64,000 nt of DNA, from positions 59,134 through 123,133 of the forward strand of contig JASANG010001316.1 in NCBI GenBank assembly GCA_030248215.1. Reading direction: 5' to 3'. Source of the stretch: Enoplolaimus lenunculus (Eukaryota; Nematoda; Enoplea; Enoplida; Thoracostomopsidae). The notes beneath the pieces were generated by a model. The model saw only the letters and a program-made list of their open reading frames with translations, was not told the DNA's origin and made no database searches. How positions within the stretch are numbered: the stretch's first letter is position 1; every line of letters starts with the position of its first letter. Shown here one piece after another: positions 1 to 13,022 of the stretch. Position numbers and translations under genes: made by a program.

Positions 1-61
1 GCAAGTGCCTGATTGTCCGTATTAGTAGTCGGATAAAAAACTGTTGTATTTCACGCCTACA

Positions 62-145
62 TCAATTGAAGTACACTGCTGCACGTTCTATTAATGTTGT
101 GTGAGAGCCCACGCTATAGCTGTTAGCGAATTTTCCCACCACTAC
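62..145 (-). CDS. COQ2: Possible terminal exon of COQ2
   Basis: After an acceptor-like TTGCAG (minus strand), 27 codons run to a TGA in the phase left open by the exon ending at 819. The piece VGKFANSYSVGS weakly resembles the KF-SN-x-x-x-G block near the COQ2 C-terminus, but about ten residues that normally precede it are missing. The true last exon may lie outside the window. This is a low-confidence proposal from splice phase plus a short resemblance. Confidence 0.3.
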   Translation of the reverse strand, partial: VVVGKFANSYSVGSHTTLIERAAVYFN

Positions 146-201
146 CTGCAATTTGGCTCTTGCTAATGCTTTAAGAGTGTTGCTACGGTGTCTCCTGCAA
201 G

Positions 202-598
202 CAGGGTGCAACCGGAATTCCGGTTCCGGCATTTTTTCACCTTCCGGTTCCGGTTCCGGTAAATTTTTACCGGATTTAAAAATTCCGGTATTATAATTTG
301 GCCGTTTTCTTAACTTTGCTAATTTTTAAGAATCTCTTTTGAAAGCCACTTGTACTCCGAATATAAGCCATTGATGGTGGATTTCATTTCAGTCGATGAT
401 GAAAATCTAAAATATAACAGGTAAAATAAATACCTATGTTCGACTAAGGTTGTTTCACAAATAATAGAGCAAAAAATACGATTAAAATGAAATTTTTGGT
501 GAAATGCATTTTTCACTTTCCGGTTCCGGTTCCGGTAAAATTTTCAAATTCCGGTTCCGGTTCCGGTTCCGGTAAATTGTAATTCCGGTTGCACCCTG
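202..598. mobile_element. hAT-type MITE, complete, with 8-bp target duplication
   Basis: The ends are inverted: CAGGGTGCAACCGGA at the left and its near complement TCCGGTTGCACCCTG at the right. A perfect 8-bp duplication CCTGCAAG flanks it at 194-201 and 599-606, the hallmark of hAT-superfamily insertion. The interior is short tandem TTCCGG/CCGGTT motifs around AT-rich DNA with no transposase, so it is non-autonomous. The perfect duplication suggests it is one of the younger copies of this family in the window. Confidence 0.88.
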
Positions 599-615
599 CC
601 TGCAAGGAATCTAAG

Positions 616-758
616 GGTTGCGCTATACTTTTTTGACGTGCAGCGCCGTCTGTCACGCGTACGGCGCCGTTCGTCACCGTGCGATATCGTACGCAAATAA
701 CTCACGTACGATAAACGTGTGGTGACGGACGGCGCCGGACGTCAAGTATAGCGGAACC
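616..758. mobile_element. Short fold-back MITE, GGTTGCGCTATACTT family
   Basis: The left end GGTTGCGCTATACTT matches the complement of the right end in 14 of 15 positions, and GCGCCGTC/GACGGCGCC stretches inside continue the palindrome. No long target duplication is seen; a 3-bp AAG lies on both sides. A second copy of the left end is at 19614, where its GC-rich interior has expanded into a minisatellite. Confidence 0.65.
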
Positions 759-818
759 AAGTCCAATGTATTTCTTGAACGATGTTTTTTCAATAGAAAA
801 CCTCAATCCGAGACTAAC

Positions 819-3800
819 CTGCCAAGCAAGATGACTAGTTACGGCAACCACTCCAATATAGTATGGCCAAGTTTGCTCGCACATAACTCCTGTACATAGT
901 AGACAAGAAGCCATCACAGATGCGAAACCGCACAGCCATTGTTTTGTTTGATCTCCAAACAACAACGCCGTACTCTTGACACCTGCTATCAAGTCGTCTT
1001 GTTTGTCCTAAAACAAAAATACTTGAAAATAAACAAAAATGCTCTGAATTCTCACTCGCGGTTGTTCTGCGTTGAAGTTACTATCAACCAGTGGTGCAAG
1101 TGGGTAAAGATTTTTTACCCGCGTTGCGTTTGCCACTGTATAATCAGTGAATCAAAACATTCTTGTATTACAAAATCGTTGTGGTTAAGAACACGTAAAT
1201 AATACACTTCTTTACGGTTTCGTCACAATTTGTCTCAAAACCTCTTTCAGAAAGCTGTAAACATATTGTTCCAAGAAAAAGAAGTATATATAACCTAAAC
1301 TCTATAGGAATGCGAAGAATATGAGCAAATGGAATAAAATATATTCTTGCTGCCATTCGCCAAAATTTTCGTACCCGTACAGCGTTACCCGGGTGCACCC
1401 GAGGGTAGCGTGCAGCTCTGGTATCAACACATACGTTTCACTAATACGCAATCAGTCTTCATTGTCGCTACTGACTGTCCGTGAAACACACTTTTTTGGC
1501 ATTTTTAGTTAAACACGTTAATTGCGTGCAAAGCGTGTTTACATATTATTATTTACGTAAACAAGCTTATTCCACTGGTATTTCAGTTTAAGAAGCAGCA
1601 AATTTTATCAACGAACATTCACCTAGCTCAGGATTTTCCTCCGACTTCGAACCGGATGTCCATAGAGAATTTCATTTTGAGAGGAAATAACTACATCTAC
1701 AGTTTTGACCTCTATGTTCTATAAAAGCTTACTCTAAACCCTGATCAAAGTGCTCGATCATCTCATTATCGATTCCCTCGTATACACCTGTGGTCCCCAG
1801 TTTGAAGCGTCAAAAAATTCAATCCAAAATATTCACTAGTCTGAGTTTATTATATCGTTAGCAACTCGTTGTACATCGACAGAAAAACAGTACTGCACCA
1901 AACTTCCAGTAGTGCGGGCGGAGGCTAAGCCATATACTGTAAGTACTGAGAGGTTACGTGCACTTACGTCGTGTGCATTATGAATCTTTAACGCAAACAT
2001 ATTAGTAAAATCAAGAGTGGATGTTGCATATGGCATACTTTAACACGGTATGTAATTCGGTACATTTCGTGTACCAATGAAATGTAGTATGTACCAGTCA
2101 GTGTACAAAGCGGAACTGGATTATACCGGAACCGGAACTACAAAATTTGTGACTGTACGAATAATTTGTATTAACAAGTATAATATTGATTTAGAGTGTC
2201 TGTTGTCTGGCAACAATAAACGTCGCATGAACAAATTACCAATGATTTTTTGGCGCTGTAAAACTAAACTACAATCAATTATTGATAAGTTAACTTTTCG
2301 AAAACAATTCAATAGATAAATGATGCAGAATTTTTATACAACATATCAAAACAAGTTGGCCTAGAATTAACACTCCAATTCCGATTGATTTTGCAATCGG
2401 AATCGGAACTCGTTTTGAATCAGAATTTTAATCAGAATCGGAATTTCGATTGCACCCTGGTACCAACACCTGTAGCATTTGCAACCAACCGTCCATAGTG
2501 AACCGATGTTAATCATTTTGCATGCTTAAATACGCAGTTTTGCTCTGTTAAGAAAAGATGATGTATCATATGCACTACATGCTTACATGCTATTTACCAC
2601 ACAAATGGGGTGGGGTACGCCGAAAATGCAACGCGCGCTGGCACATATTGTATCATGTAAATTTAGACAAGTTGCATATCGTTGCCCAAAAGTCATCATC
2701 ATCGACTCTCGGTAAAACGGATGAGAAAGTAAAAAGTAAAACGAGATGAACAAGCTTACAACGACACAAGAGTCAATTTGAACCGTATTGCAAAAACTGA
2801 TATTTATGAATTACAAAAATTACCGGGCAGACAATGATATACATACTGACCAGCTTCTGCTATATTATAAGAGGTACTGTTAAAATATATTAAATATGAC
2901 AATCGAAGAAATTATTAGTCATAAATCATAGTTCAATTTGAGAATCGGTCATTCACAAGCGTTAATAATTCATGACATATTATGAAACGAATAGAAATAT
3001 TCTAATATAGGTGAAAAAAGCAGCGTACTGAACGCGAACCTCAACTGATCGGTCAAAAATCTAGACACCATGCCGGGGTTAGAAACCAATAATGTAAATT
3101 GCATATCGATTGGATTTTTGTTAACGGAAAACGAGCAAGGGTTCAACAACGCCGTGACTTAGAATTTTGGTAACCACAAGTTCTTAAACCGAACAGCATG
3201 CATTTTAAGCAATTTAGCAGCAGCCCTAAAATACCTAAATATGGTACACAGAAAAGTATAGCCAATACAAACTTTGCATGCTTTTGTGAATGAATTTTAC
3301 ATCATGAAACAAAAGACAGGTGGTTTATAATCAAAGCACAACAATTAAAACTAAGAGCAGCATTTAGTTTTACAATTATCAACATCAGACTAACGAGAAT
3401 ACACAAGCCGGATGTCGGTTGCGTTCTCTAGAAATGGCTCATAAAAACAAAGTGTGGTTGCTTTGATGTATTGTCACCAAACTTTGATTCCATTGGAATG
3501 GTTTATGTGTATTGTAAGGTGGAAAGCGAAACTGGATTATACCGGAATCGGAACCACAAACTTATACCGGAATGGAATCGGAACCACAAATTTTGTGACT
3601 GTAAGGATAATTTGCATTAACAAGCATAGTATTGATTTAGGGTGTCTGTTGACTGTGAACAATTTTCAAAAATATCTCCTAAACAAATTGGCACCATTTT
3701 TTGGCGGGTTCAGCATCAGCAGTAACGTTGTCAAGGATGGCACATTTTCCTCCATGCTGGTTCCGCCTAATTTGCCATTACCAAAACCAAATTAGCCCAT

Positions 3801-6800
3801 GTCATAATTTCTCCGTGCAAAAGTTTGCAGTAACAATTATGTAATGTAAAATTAAAAGCAGATCAGATGCTTTGGTGATGGTGAACAATCACTCAAAATT
3901 ACAAGAGTGCATGGAAAACTATACTGTTTAAGAAAGCGGAATCCTGGAAGAATTGCACAGCAAAGACTTCAACACTATGTTAAAGGTAGATTTAGAAAAC
4001 GTTTTTGTGGGTAAATAACGCCCACGTACTTGATGTGCGTATATTGTATCGTATATTATTGTCCACGTGATGCCACTAAGGTACAACGGTGCAATGGCAC
4101 CAGACCACCCATTTTGTACGGCTAACCATCCAAGTACGCATCCCCAATTGAACGCTAAGCCTAAATAGCGACAAAAATGGATCAAAAATCTTCTTAAGGT
4201 GTCTTAAATAAAACTAAAAACTACATTGAAGTGCTTTGAAGCGTCTTTATTATCGTTGTGGATATGGCGTATTTCAACTCAGTTGTTGGCAACGAAAGAC
4301 TTTTAATTTTTCGCATCAAACAATAAAATGAAAATAAATAATTGCCAACAACAGAGCCGAGCAACAACCCGACGGGTTCATTGTCTGCAAATGCCGTTGC
4401 AGTCACACTTAGTTAACCACTGCACGTCAACATAGTGTCTATTCTGTTAGCGTGAGATAATACTAATAAAAATTCACACATAAAACCAATATTTTGCAAA
4501 AATTTCTTTTACTATTTGAAACACAACAAAACTAAAATAGTTCAATATACTGAGACAACGGATGTTGCCCGTCGAAATCGTTGCTTAAATAAGAAATACG
4601 TACATCCACTACAACACTGGACACTTCCGGTTCATTCACACCAAAGTACCTGGTGGGAATATATTGTATCAGTTATGACGGTTTGCAGTATGCATGCAGC
4701 GTACAGAGTCAGCATAGGTGCAATCGATAAAGGATTCAAATGCAGCCACGCTAACAAAACGCCAAAATTTAAAGTCACACCTACAAAACAATAAATCCAA
4801 GCTTTTCAATTAACGCTACACCGTTTAACTGTTTATTAATACAAAGATAATTTTATGTAGGATTTTATGCACAATGTTTCCGGGTGGTAGCAAAGGTTTA
4901 AGTAACAAAGGTTAAAAATATTACATCTTACAAAAGATACGTATATGTACATTAATCAACAACAAACTGAATGTTTCCGCCGTTATTGTTAAGTCAATTT
5001 ACTTACACGTTGCATCAGGGAAAGTAAAATAAAAACCTGTCCTTTCAGGGTTAGTCCAGAAAATGTCACTTCGTAGTTAGCGTACAAATTAATGCACCTT
5101 TCAGATATAGAAGATTGCTGTACACTAGTACACTAGTAATCAAGGTACCAAGTTCAAGCTTACCTAATAACACTTGTGGCCAATACGTAAAACGTTTCGC
5201 GAAGGGATATGAAAAAACTAGAAACAACGATGCCATACCAGCAACAATGCTAGAAACAAAACACCGAAACGTTTTAATTAAAAACAAACGGTACAGATTA
5301 AATTCAGGAAATTCTAAGGATAACATCAGATAACGCTTGGCGGCCGCAAAAACGTTAAAATATAAAGCCCTTAAACCCTTTCAAAAGTGATAAAACACTC
5401 TGAAAATCCGTGTAATTCCGTTTTCTCTTTGATCACAATACTTAACACAAAGGTGCTCCTAAGAAGAGTACAATCGTCCCAAATTTTTTCTGAGCGTACG
5501 TAGCCAGCAGCAAAAATGTATTTTTACATTTTAATTTGTCAAGTCACCTTTAAATTTCACAAATTTTAAGGGTGCGCTAAAGGTTTTCGGCATCGATATC
5601 ACTCAAATTCCTGCGCCAATAATAAATTCTGACTACCGCTTTGATTGTGTCGATGAAAATATCATGATCGATTTGAGTTTCATACAAATTCTGCGATATC
5701 GATTTCGTAAAATTATAAGAGCTTCACAGAACCGACGGTCGCTTTCAGATGCATAATTTCACTGGAGTCCGTTTTAATTAGAGTGCTTCAAATACACACC
5801 GGTACCGTATCGTCTGATAAACATTTTGGAAACTGTTGTTAAAACTAGCATATTTAGCATTTTTATTATATAACGTAGCTTCATGAACAGATTTTGATAA
5901 ACTTTTTTGTTTGAAAGCTTATTATCCTATGATGTTCACCTTGCACTGGGTTTTAAAACTTTAAGTCGTTTATTAGGTACAGGTTAATATGCATAATTAG
6001 TAAAGCTTTAATTAGGATGTATGTGCATATGCGTATCATGTTGTGTAAACCTAAACTCTGCACAAAAGTGTGACAGAACAGCAGCAGCAGAAAAAAACAT
6101 TTTTAATAATATAGATATATCGACCGCGAAACTCGTACAACGAGAAAATTTTGTACAACAAACCTGATCGTGTTGAGCTGTAGCAAAATCAAAAAGGAAC
6201 CACTAAGTGTGCCAGCGAGAAGGCACATCGCTTGCAAATCAGAGAGCTCTCCACTAGCCAATGGACGAGATTTAGTTCGCTCGACCTAAATATTTGCAGC
6301 ACCAATGTACATTAACTTTAACTACGCCATTTTAACAAAAAAATTACGTATGTCACTATTTTCAATATGCACTGAAAAGTGTACAAGCAGTAACATTACA
6401 CAATTTTGAGCTATCTTTGTATAGCAACACGTAACATGTTTTACTTTTTTATCAATGTCTTTATCCACGAGATCATTTATAATACATCCAGATCCTCGCA
6501 TAAGGAAAGCACCTGCGCCAAACAAACCAAGCATGTGTAGATCAGGAAGGCAACCTGGAGCAGTGGCGAGTGATATACTCCAAGTACAGGGCCAATACAA
6601 CAACCAAGTTCCTGAAATTCGTAAACAAATCTACAGCTAGATGCACTTTTAATCGTACATTTTCTGCAAGATATTTCGAAGCTCGCTTGACATAATATAA
6701 TAGACTCAATGATGTATATATAGTACATGTATTTCTTCGAAGCTGATGCATTGACAAGTGTGTCAATTCAGGAAAGAGATAATACGCTTATTAAACGGCA

Positions 6801-7269
6801 TTCCAGGCAATCGTTGTACAGCAAGTACTGTGCAACAAAAACCAAAAGTGAACCGATATAAAGCCAATTTTCAACTTTTTGATCAACACGAAATGAAAAA
6901 TAATTTTCCTTGCTGGAATGATGTCCAATTTCTTTGTTTCAATGTGGCTTATTTTTCATGTTTTCACTGTTTTCCGTGTAGCACGGGAACACTGAGTTTG
7001 CGTTTGAATCCAGTACACATCATTTTGCTCAACTGTGTATGAAGGTGAAGAGCGAGCAGATTAACACCGAGTTTCATAAGATACCATGCTACCATGAACA
7101 TACCAATTGGCTTGTCAATACGCAATAGGCGCATATACGGTTGCATATTTTTGGGGACTCTTTGCAGAGATTTCTGTAGAAAAGTAGTTGAAGGTCGTAC
7201 AAATGAAAACCGTATAGATCGCCGACACCAGCATAAGCTTTTTAACAACAAATGAGAAGTTATAATCAT
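819..7269 (-). CDS. COQ2: COQ2, 4-hydroxybenzoate polyprenyltransferase (mitochondrial)
   Basis: This enzyme transfers the polyprenyl tail to 4-hydroxybenzoate in ubiquinone synthesis; it is a polytopic inner mitochondrial membrane protein of the UbiA family. Six exons join in phase with GT-AG introns: 7269-7104, 6611-6445, 6285-6164, 5249-5164, 4160-4030 and 1007-819 (287 codons). The first exon starts at MIITSH and gives an Arg/Ser-rich presequence, then [15 protein letters not shown]. Exon 2 carries [12 protein letters not shown] and the first Asp-rich motif, NDLVDKDID. Exon 3 has [12 protein letters not shown], exon 4 [12 protein letters not shown], and exon 5 AFNWG and YDTIYAHQ. Exon 6 begins DKQDDL, so the second Asp-rich motif (DTIYAHQDKQDD) is split by an intron. 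About 40 C-terminal residues of the family are not securely found; a weak candidate is at 62-145. The assignment rests on colinear family motifs; the start is the likeliest of several in-frame ATGs. Confidence 0.94.
2099..2459. mobile_element. hAT-type MITE, older copy, in the last COQ2 intron
   Basis: The left end CAGTGTACAAAGCGGAAC and right end GATTGCACCCTG are diverged versions of the CAGGGTGCAACCGGA termini. The flanks are GTACCAGT (2091-2098) and GTACCAAC (2460-2467), agreeing at 6 of 8 positions, as expected for an aged 8-bp duplication. It has no coding capacity. Confidence 0.7.
3520..3720. mobile_element. Partial copy of the hAT-type MITE at 2099-2459
   Basis: The stretch repeats the left half of the 2099-2459 element: GAAACTGGATTATACCGGAA, then a second ACCGGAAT block, a TTTGTGACTGTA segment and a GGTGTCTGTTG segment. 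No right terminus is recognisable, so it is truncated. An open frame over it (3454-3795) is read-through of the repeat and not a gene. Confidence 0.6.
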
Positions 7270-7697
7270 TGTATCTGTAAGTGGTACACACAGTAAATTT
7301 ATATTAAACAACAATCCCAACACCCAAAATTCAATACGTATACAGCTCAAGTGCCAAGTGTTTCACTCAATGTCGATGTACCGAACCATATGTCCTATGC
7401 AGGCATCCCGGAGCCTACGTTTTCGTGAACAAGGCCAGAAAAATCAGATCTTCAAAAGGCAATATATATTCAGTGGTTACACTAAGGTCAAGGTTGAAAT
7501 AAATATTTTTGTTTCATATGAAACAAACTTGAACAACCACAGCTGTGATTCAATTTTAAACACTAGCCATAGTTTAAGTAAAAATCATGGCCCCAGAACA
7601 GATTTAATACGTATATAAGAAGGGCACGCCCGAATATCAGACTCGTGTAAAAAGTTGTCATACGGCTCCATTCACGGTATTCTACATAGGCAGATCT
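7270..7697. other. 5' flank of COQ2
   Basis: This is AT-rich sequence upstream of the proposed COQ2 ATG. The frame stays open to 7350, so the 5' end of the transcript probably lies here. No TATA box, initiator or other promoter element can be supported by eye. Confidence 0.3.
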
Positions 7698-7800
7698 CAG
7701 GGTGCAAGCGGAACAACAATTTACCGAAACAGGATTTGAAAAATTTACCGGGAACGACACCGGAAAATAAAGAATATACGACACCGAAAAATTCATTTTA
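7698..7800. mobile_element. Left-end fragment of a CAGGGTGCAA hAT-type MITE
   Basis: It begins CAGGGTGCAAGCGGAAC and has three ACCGG/ACCGA blocks typical of the family's subterminal region. No matching right end is found downstream, so only the left part is claimed. Confidence 0.5.
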
Positions 7801-10254
7801 ATTTTCTTTTCTGTCTAGTGGTGAAATAACCCTAGTTAAAGATAGGTAGGTATTAACTTTATCTGTTGTGTTTTAAATTTTTATAATCCACGGAGGCGAA
7901 ATTACGTTCGATGGTTTATTTTCGGCGATTGTCAGGGTTTATATACGGTCGATCGGGGTAATTGAAAAACTGAGGCTATTCAGAACCAATCTCAGTTAGC
8001 AAGACGGTATTGATTACATAGCAATACTTAAGCAGTTTTTGTAGTATGTAAGCAGCTGCGAAACACGAGCACTATGTAACGCATATAGTATGTACTGCGC
8101 CGTATAAACAACATCAGCTGTGTCATATAGCAGCCTGTTGGAAAATTTGTCTCAAATGAAATAGTCTTTAAGAACTGGAGGTTCCAAAATTTTTGAGAAA
8201 TATTTTTGTATCTATTGAATAATGGTTCGCAGATATGTCCACATAGTAAAACGCAAACACCCTATGTACGGTAGCAGTTTATTCTGCTTACGATTTAAGG
8301 GACGCAGTTTGAAACGTATTGAATTTTGACGTCTTTTTCAGTATACCCTGAGCCAGATATTTACTGCCGAAAATCATGCCATAACTCAAAATTTCACTAT
8401 TACTTGCGGCGAAAATCACAACATTCCGAATTAAATTCGGTTCGAAAAAATAAAAACGGTGCTTCAAGAAGCCCACTTTATAGTAAAGCTCAAGTTGAAA
8501 CATTATAATATATGACAGAAAGTAGTACCAAATATGTGTGATTAAGTTTGCAACTTTTTTGTCAAAAATGCATTTAAATATCTGGCTCTGCAAGCACTTC
8601 AGCGGGACATTGAAGTATACGGCTCCAGTATTTTTGGTATCCATTTGAAGTCTGACAATGCATATTGCATTCTTGAGCGCTCCAAAAGTCATCAAATCAC
8701 ATCATATGAAACATGGGAGTGCAATACGACATTTAAGAAAGATGGGAGCTGGACCACTAGCCAGGGAATTTTTAAGTAGCTAGCACATTGAACTCGTGTG
8801 ACTTTTAAGATAGATGGAAATGGAAGCATTCGTTAGAAAAATTTCAGTAGCCAGCACATTGAAGTCAAAAAAACTTAAGTGTCAATCACTTACCCTCTGA
8901 AGTTATGGGACATCCACGTTATACTGTCTACGCTACTGTAAAAAATTTGTTTATAATTTAAGAATCCAAAAGTCACCCACACTATGTGTACACCCGGTTG
9001 ACAACAGAGTCCCTCTGAACGGTGTACACTTTGTCACCTATCGCACATACAGTTACCACTTTGTCCAATACGTTATAGAGACGACAGCTGTTTTGTCTTC
9101 AACATAGTCTGTCCGAAGAGACTCTAATAAGCGATTATACGGAGTCTGTAAGAAGGAACTTTTATCGTCGAACACTGTATCCAAACTGTGTCCAAGCTGT
9201 GGCCACATTGTCTCTGCTCCCTCCGAAGGGCTACCACCATTGCAGACTAAAAGTATGCCCTCAGCGAAGTCCAAATATTTCAAAAACTGTATTGTTTTGT
9301 ACCGTCCTTGCAAATAGGTGGGTGAACAATTCTTTCCATAGCGTAGATAATATAGATGTGAATGACCCATTATCCGGTTTCCTAACGATATAGTGGAGGT
9401 TGCATGATCTTCCACTTTTTCTAGGAAATAGGAAATAAACAGATTGGCGTAACATTATAACTTGTGCTTGCATTACTCGGTGCTGTGGTATCTCTGGAGC
9501 CGGTTGTATTTTCGTAAAATATCTCTCACTAGTGTAGGTTGCTGTAAAATAGTACGAAAACAAATTGGCACCCTTAACTGTATTGAAAGGAGGTGGGTGG
9601 ACAAAATTTTGAATTGCTGTCCGCAGTATAACGTGAATGCTTCATAAAATAAATAAGGGTACTTGTACAGTTACTTGTATTGTTAATATGATAACTGGGC
9701 TCCCTTACGGGTATGGCTGAACTGGCCAAAAACTTGGAATCCTGACTAAACCGTCTTCTGACCTCCAAAGACCTGACATTCTTGCACCGGTGAAACACGC
9801 ATAAGCAAAAACCAAAACACATATTCTGCATGGCTTCGTTGTTGGGCAAACGCTTAGCTGGATAGATTCAATAAGTCACAAAAGCTAGTTGAGTTGCAAT
9901 ACTTTCTAGATAATATATAGCAAATCAGTTTTCAAACATTTCAATTGAACTTTCTATCGCAAAAGTTTTAGCATTCAAACAAAACCAGCAATTAGACTTC
10001 GTTCACCAATTATGAAAATTGGATATCGGTAGGACCTCCATTCCATATGTAACAGTGTAAAACACTGCGAACATAATAACTCAATTCAATTATGTCAGCA
10101 CTCTGGAGGACATTTTCTTGAGCAAGCGCCAAGTCTATACTTCTTACAATAAAAATCGTGTGACCTATAAATCTAAACTTAATTAAAATCAAGCCCCATG
10201 GTAGAAAGAAATGCTTAAACTTTCCAATGGCCCAAAACAATCTGAGATCGCGTG
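7801..10254. other. No gene recognised
   Basis: AT-rich intergenic DNA. Open frames at 8288-8695 and 9053-9415 (minus) have no recognisable domain, no splice-flanked structure and no homopolymer or repeat explanation; they look like chance. An imperfect direct repeat of about 80 bp (ATGGGAGCTGG / ATGGAAATGG, then AGTAGCCAGCACATTGAA) lies at 8740-8875. Confidence 0.4.
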
Positions 10255-10350
10255 CACTGCAAAAATTGGTGATTCAACTTGACTCTCTCCGAAATAGGCT
10301 CTACGGGACCACACAAACTGAGTTAAATTCCACTCCGTCAGAGTCACACG
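10255..10350. mobile_element. Fragment of CACTGCAAAAA MITE
   Basis: It begins CACTGCAAAAATTGGTGA and shares TTGACTCTCTCCGAAATAG and later segments with the fuller copy at 28766-28973. The right half is missing. Confidence 0.55.
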
Positions 10351-11984
10351 CACGATAAATTACAGAACTAACTGTTAAATATGATATGAAACTTAGGGCT
10401 CTTTGCTCAATAAACTATCGTATGAACGCTATGATACTTCAATCGTAAAATTAAATAAACAGTCTTCTTGATAGTCTGACACAAAAAATTCTCAAAATAG
10501 GCTTACAATAAATATCGCATCCGAAGTTTTACAACATTCCCAATTCACGCAATATTTAGTCAAAAACTCCACTTAGGTTACACAAACAATTAAACACAAT
10601 GACTCCAAATACCCTTATCTCAGAATATAACACAGTTATCGCTCTCCGAACCTCCAGTTGGCGTGCCACTATCTCAGACAACACCTCAAAAGCTATAAAC
10701 TAAAAAATCATTGCTCCGCAACACACACCGCTGAGCCGTGTGGCAGCAGTACGCTCCCGTATAACACTCAGCCTCATGCCCAACTTGTTCTGCGCTTATA
10801 TATTCGCGAACCGAAAGGCTAATCGAGTTCTAAAAATTTTACAATAAATTTTTAAAATTCTTTAAAAACTTTATAAAACCACTAAATTTAAACTTAGCGA
10901 CAAGTTTTTCATAAAAATTTTAACTTTAAATTTTGCAAATAAAAAGCTCTTTTGACTTAAGAATTTAGTTTTTGAGATATTTTATGAACTTAAATTTGAA
11001 GTATATAAATTCTCCATATTACATGTTTTGAGCTGAATTCCCCGTTTCGAGAACAATCCTGATCATTAAAATCGCATAAAAAGTCAAAAAAATTCCTGTT
11101 TTGTGGAAAACCCGCAAAGTTCAAAACAAAATTTTAATTTAAAAATTAAAATATTCTTTGAATCCCAAAGTTCTCGCTACCCTGGACGTTTCAAAAGCTT
11201 TCCAATTATTAGAATTACCATTGCTAATATTTTAAAAAAAGGGTCATCATATCTAATTAAAAAAGTTTTTTCAACTCGTAAATAAAACACATACAAGCTT
11301 AAATTGACACATTGATATACTTAGAATACTACTAACTCAAGGGAATGATAGTCTAAAAAATTTGTGCCCAAAAACCCCGAGAAACCCCGCATAAATAATG
11401 CGGCAACTTCACTGTTCACAGCTAAATTCCAAGAAATCACAAGATACAACGTGGGCACACTTTAAAATATTGGAAGTGCAATAAGATATTTTCAAGTACA
11501 TGTGGGTGACAAAAAAGGGGTTTATTTTTCGCAGGCTATTGTTTCTCGCAACATTTGCGGTCACTATACAAGTCAAAAAGATAGTCCACAATTTACTACG
11601 ATTCTTATGCTGCAGCCGGATCCCCTTAGCAAGTATGCAACCACCTGTCCGTGTCTTTCCTCTGGTACACAATGCAGATGCCTAAAACGTGTATTAAAAG
11701 AGGTAAGCAGGCTGGCACTGCTCTATTGCAGCCATAAGCAGAACGGCTAAAACAATCACAACAAAAACAACAGCAACCTGTTCACCAACTAAAAAAGGGG
11801 CAAACCCGGTAAGCAAACGTCATAAAGGGGGAATAAATGAGAGCACCAGCCCTGCTACACTTATCCAAATAAAGACACAATAAATAAAGACTTATGCCGT
11901 TTTATGATTTGACACAATCAAAAGACGACCGTTTAAATTCTGGCAAAACTTCCACTGCGATTCATTAAAGCAAGACTTTCGGTG
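10351..11984. other. No gene recognised
   Basis: AT-rich DNA with runs of AAAATTTTA-type sequence at 10820-11250. Short open frames at 11103-11285 and 11409-11672 show no conserved motif. No RNA gene or regulatory element is supportable. Confidence 0.35.
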
Positions 11985-12253
11985 CACTGTAAAAACACTC
12001 TACTTAAAATACTATAGTTATATTTTACTAACTTTTTTAAGTATAAGCCTACTAAATATTGAGTATATCTTTGCTTAAATAATGTAAGTAAGTAAAACTA
12101 CTGCTGTCATTTCCTGATTAATTAAGTAAATGTAAAGCTAAAAATTTTGTTTGCTTAAAATTAAGTAAAATTTTGCCAAGCACCATAGTAAAGTAAAACC
12201 GACACTTATTAATTAGTCAACTGTTTTACTTAAATTTAAGTATATTTTTAGTG
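11985..12253. mobile_element. MITE rich in TACTTAAG, CACT ends
   Basis: The left end CACTGTAAAAACACTCTACT and the complement of the right end (CACTAAAAATATACTTAAAT) form imperfect inverted repeats. The interior repeats TTAAGTAAA/TACTTAA motifs. There is no ORF and no clear target duplication. It belongs with the widespread CACTGTAAAAA-type MITEs; the superfamily is not assigned. Confidence 0.5.
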
Positions 12254-13022
12254 AGTACTCTATACACACATTCATCTACACACATAGAACATGTAGAATA
12301 TATAAAATACATTGCAAGAAAAACACAATTAGCAACCGAAACTATGCAGCACACGCAATTTTTATTGCAATAGAGCAAAGGAGCGTCCTGTTAGCAACGT
12401 ATGCCAACCCCGCAGAGACGGAATAAACGTAATTAACACCCCCCGCTATAGTCAGAACAAAATCGGCTATCTATTAAGTACAGGGTGTGCGTTGTCATCA
12501 GGCCCTTGTTATAGCATCGTTTTTTGACACTGGTCCTAAGGGGTGGGTGGACCATTATTTACAACTATGCGCGCAATGTTACGTGGATGATCGATTACAA
12601 ATTGAATGATCATCACTCGGTTAAAAAACCAATTTTTATAAACCGGTAATACGAAAGTAATCCCATAGAAAAATCTATACAGATTCCCTTGTTTTCACGT
12701 TTCCTATTTTTGATCCTCTATTGCAAATTGCACGAGTTGATTTGCATAACGCACATACAGGAGACATTTAAATGTATAAATTGTAACAATGCAATTTTAG
12801 GCGTACTCATACCATAAAACGGTTTGATAAAAGGTTTAATACGCATAGTATAGTGCAATCGGTTGCTGCGCTGCAGTGATAGGTTGTTTTAACCGTGGAG
12901 GTCATTCGATGAACTGGTTCAAGGCCTGGTTGGACATTTTTTGTGTTCTCATACTTGGGATTAAAACAATTTCGATTGTTAGTTTTTTTTTATCTTTACA
13001 AAAATCGCAAAGTTTTATTAAA
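12254..13022. other. No gene recognised
   Basis: AT-rich spacer before the minisatellite. Nothing with coding, RNA or repeat structure can be supported. Confidence 0.3.

Noticed and set aside
8288-8695. 135-residue minus-strand open frame
   Set aside because: There is no motif, no repeat relation and no splice context; such a length can arise by chance in 64 kb.
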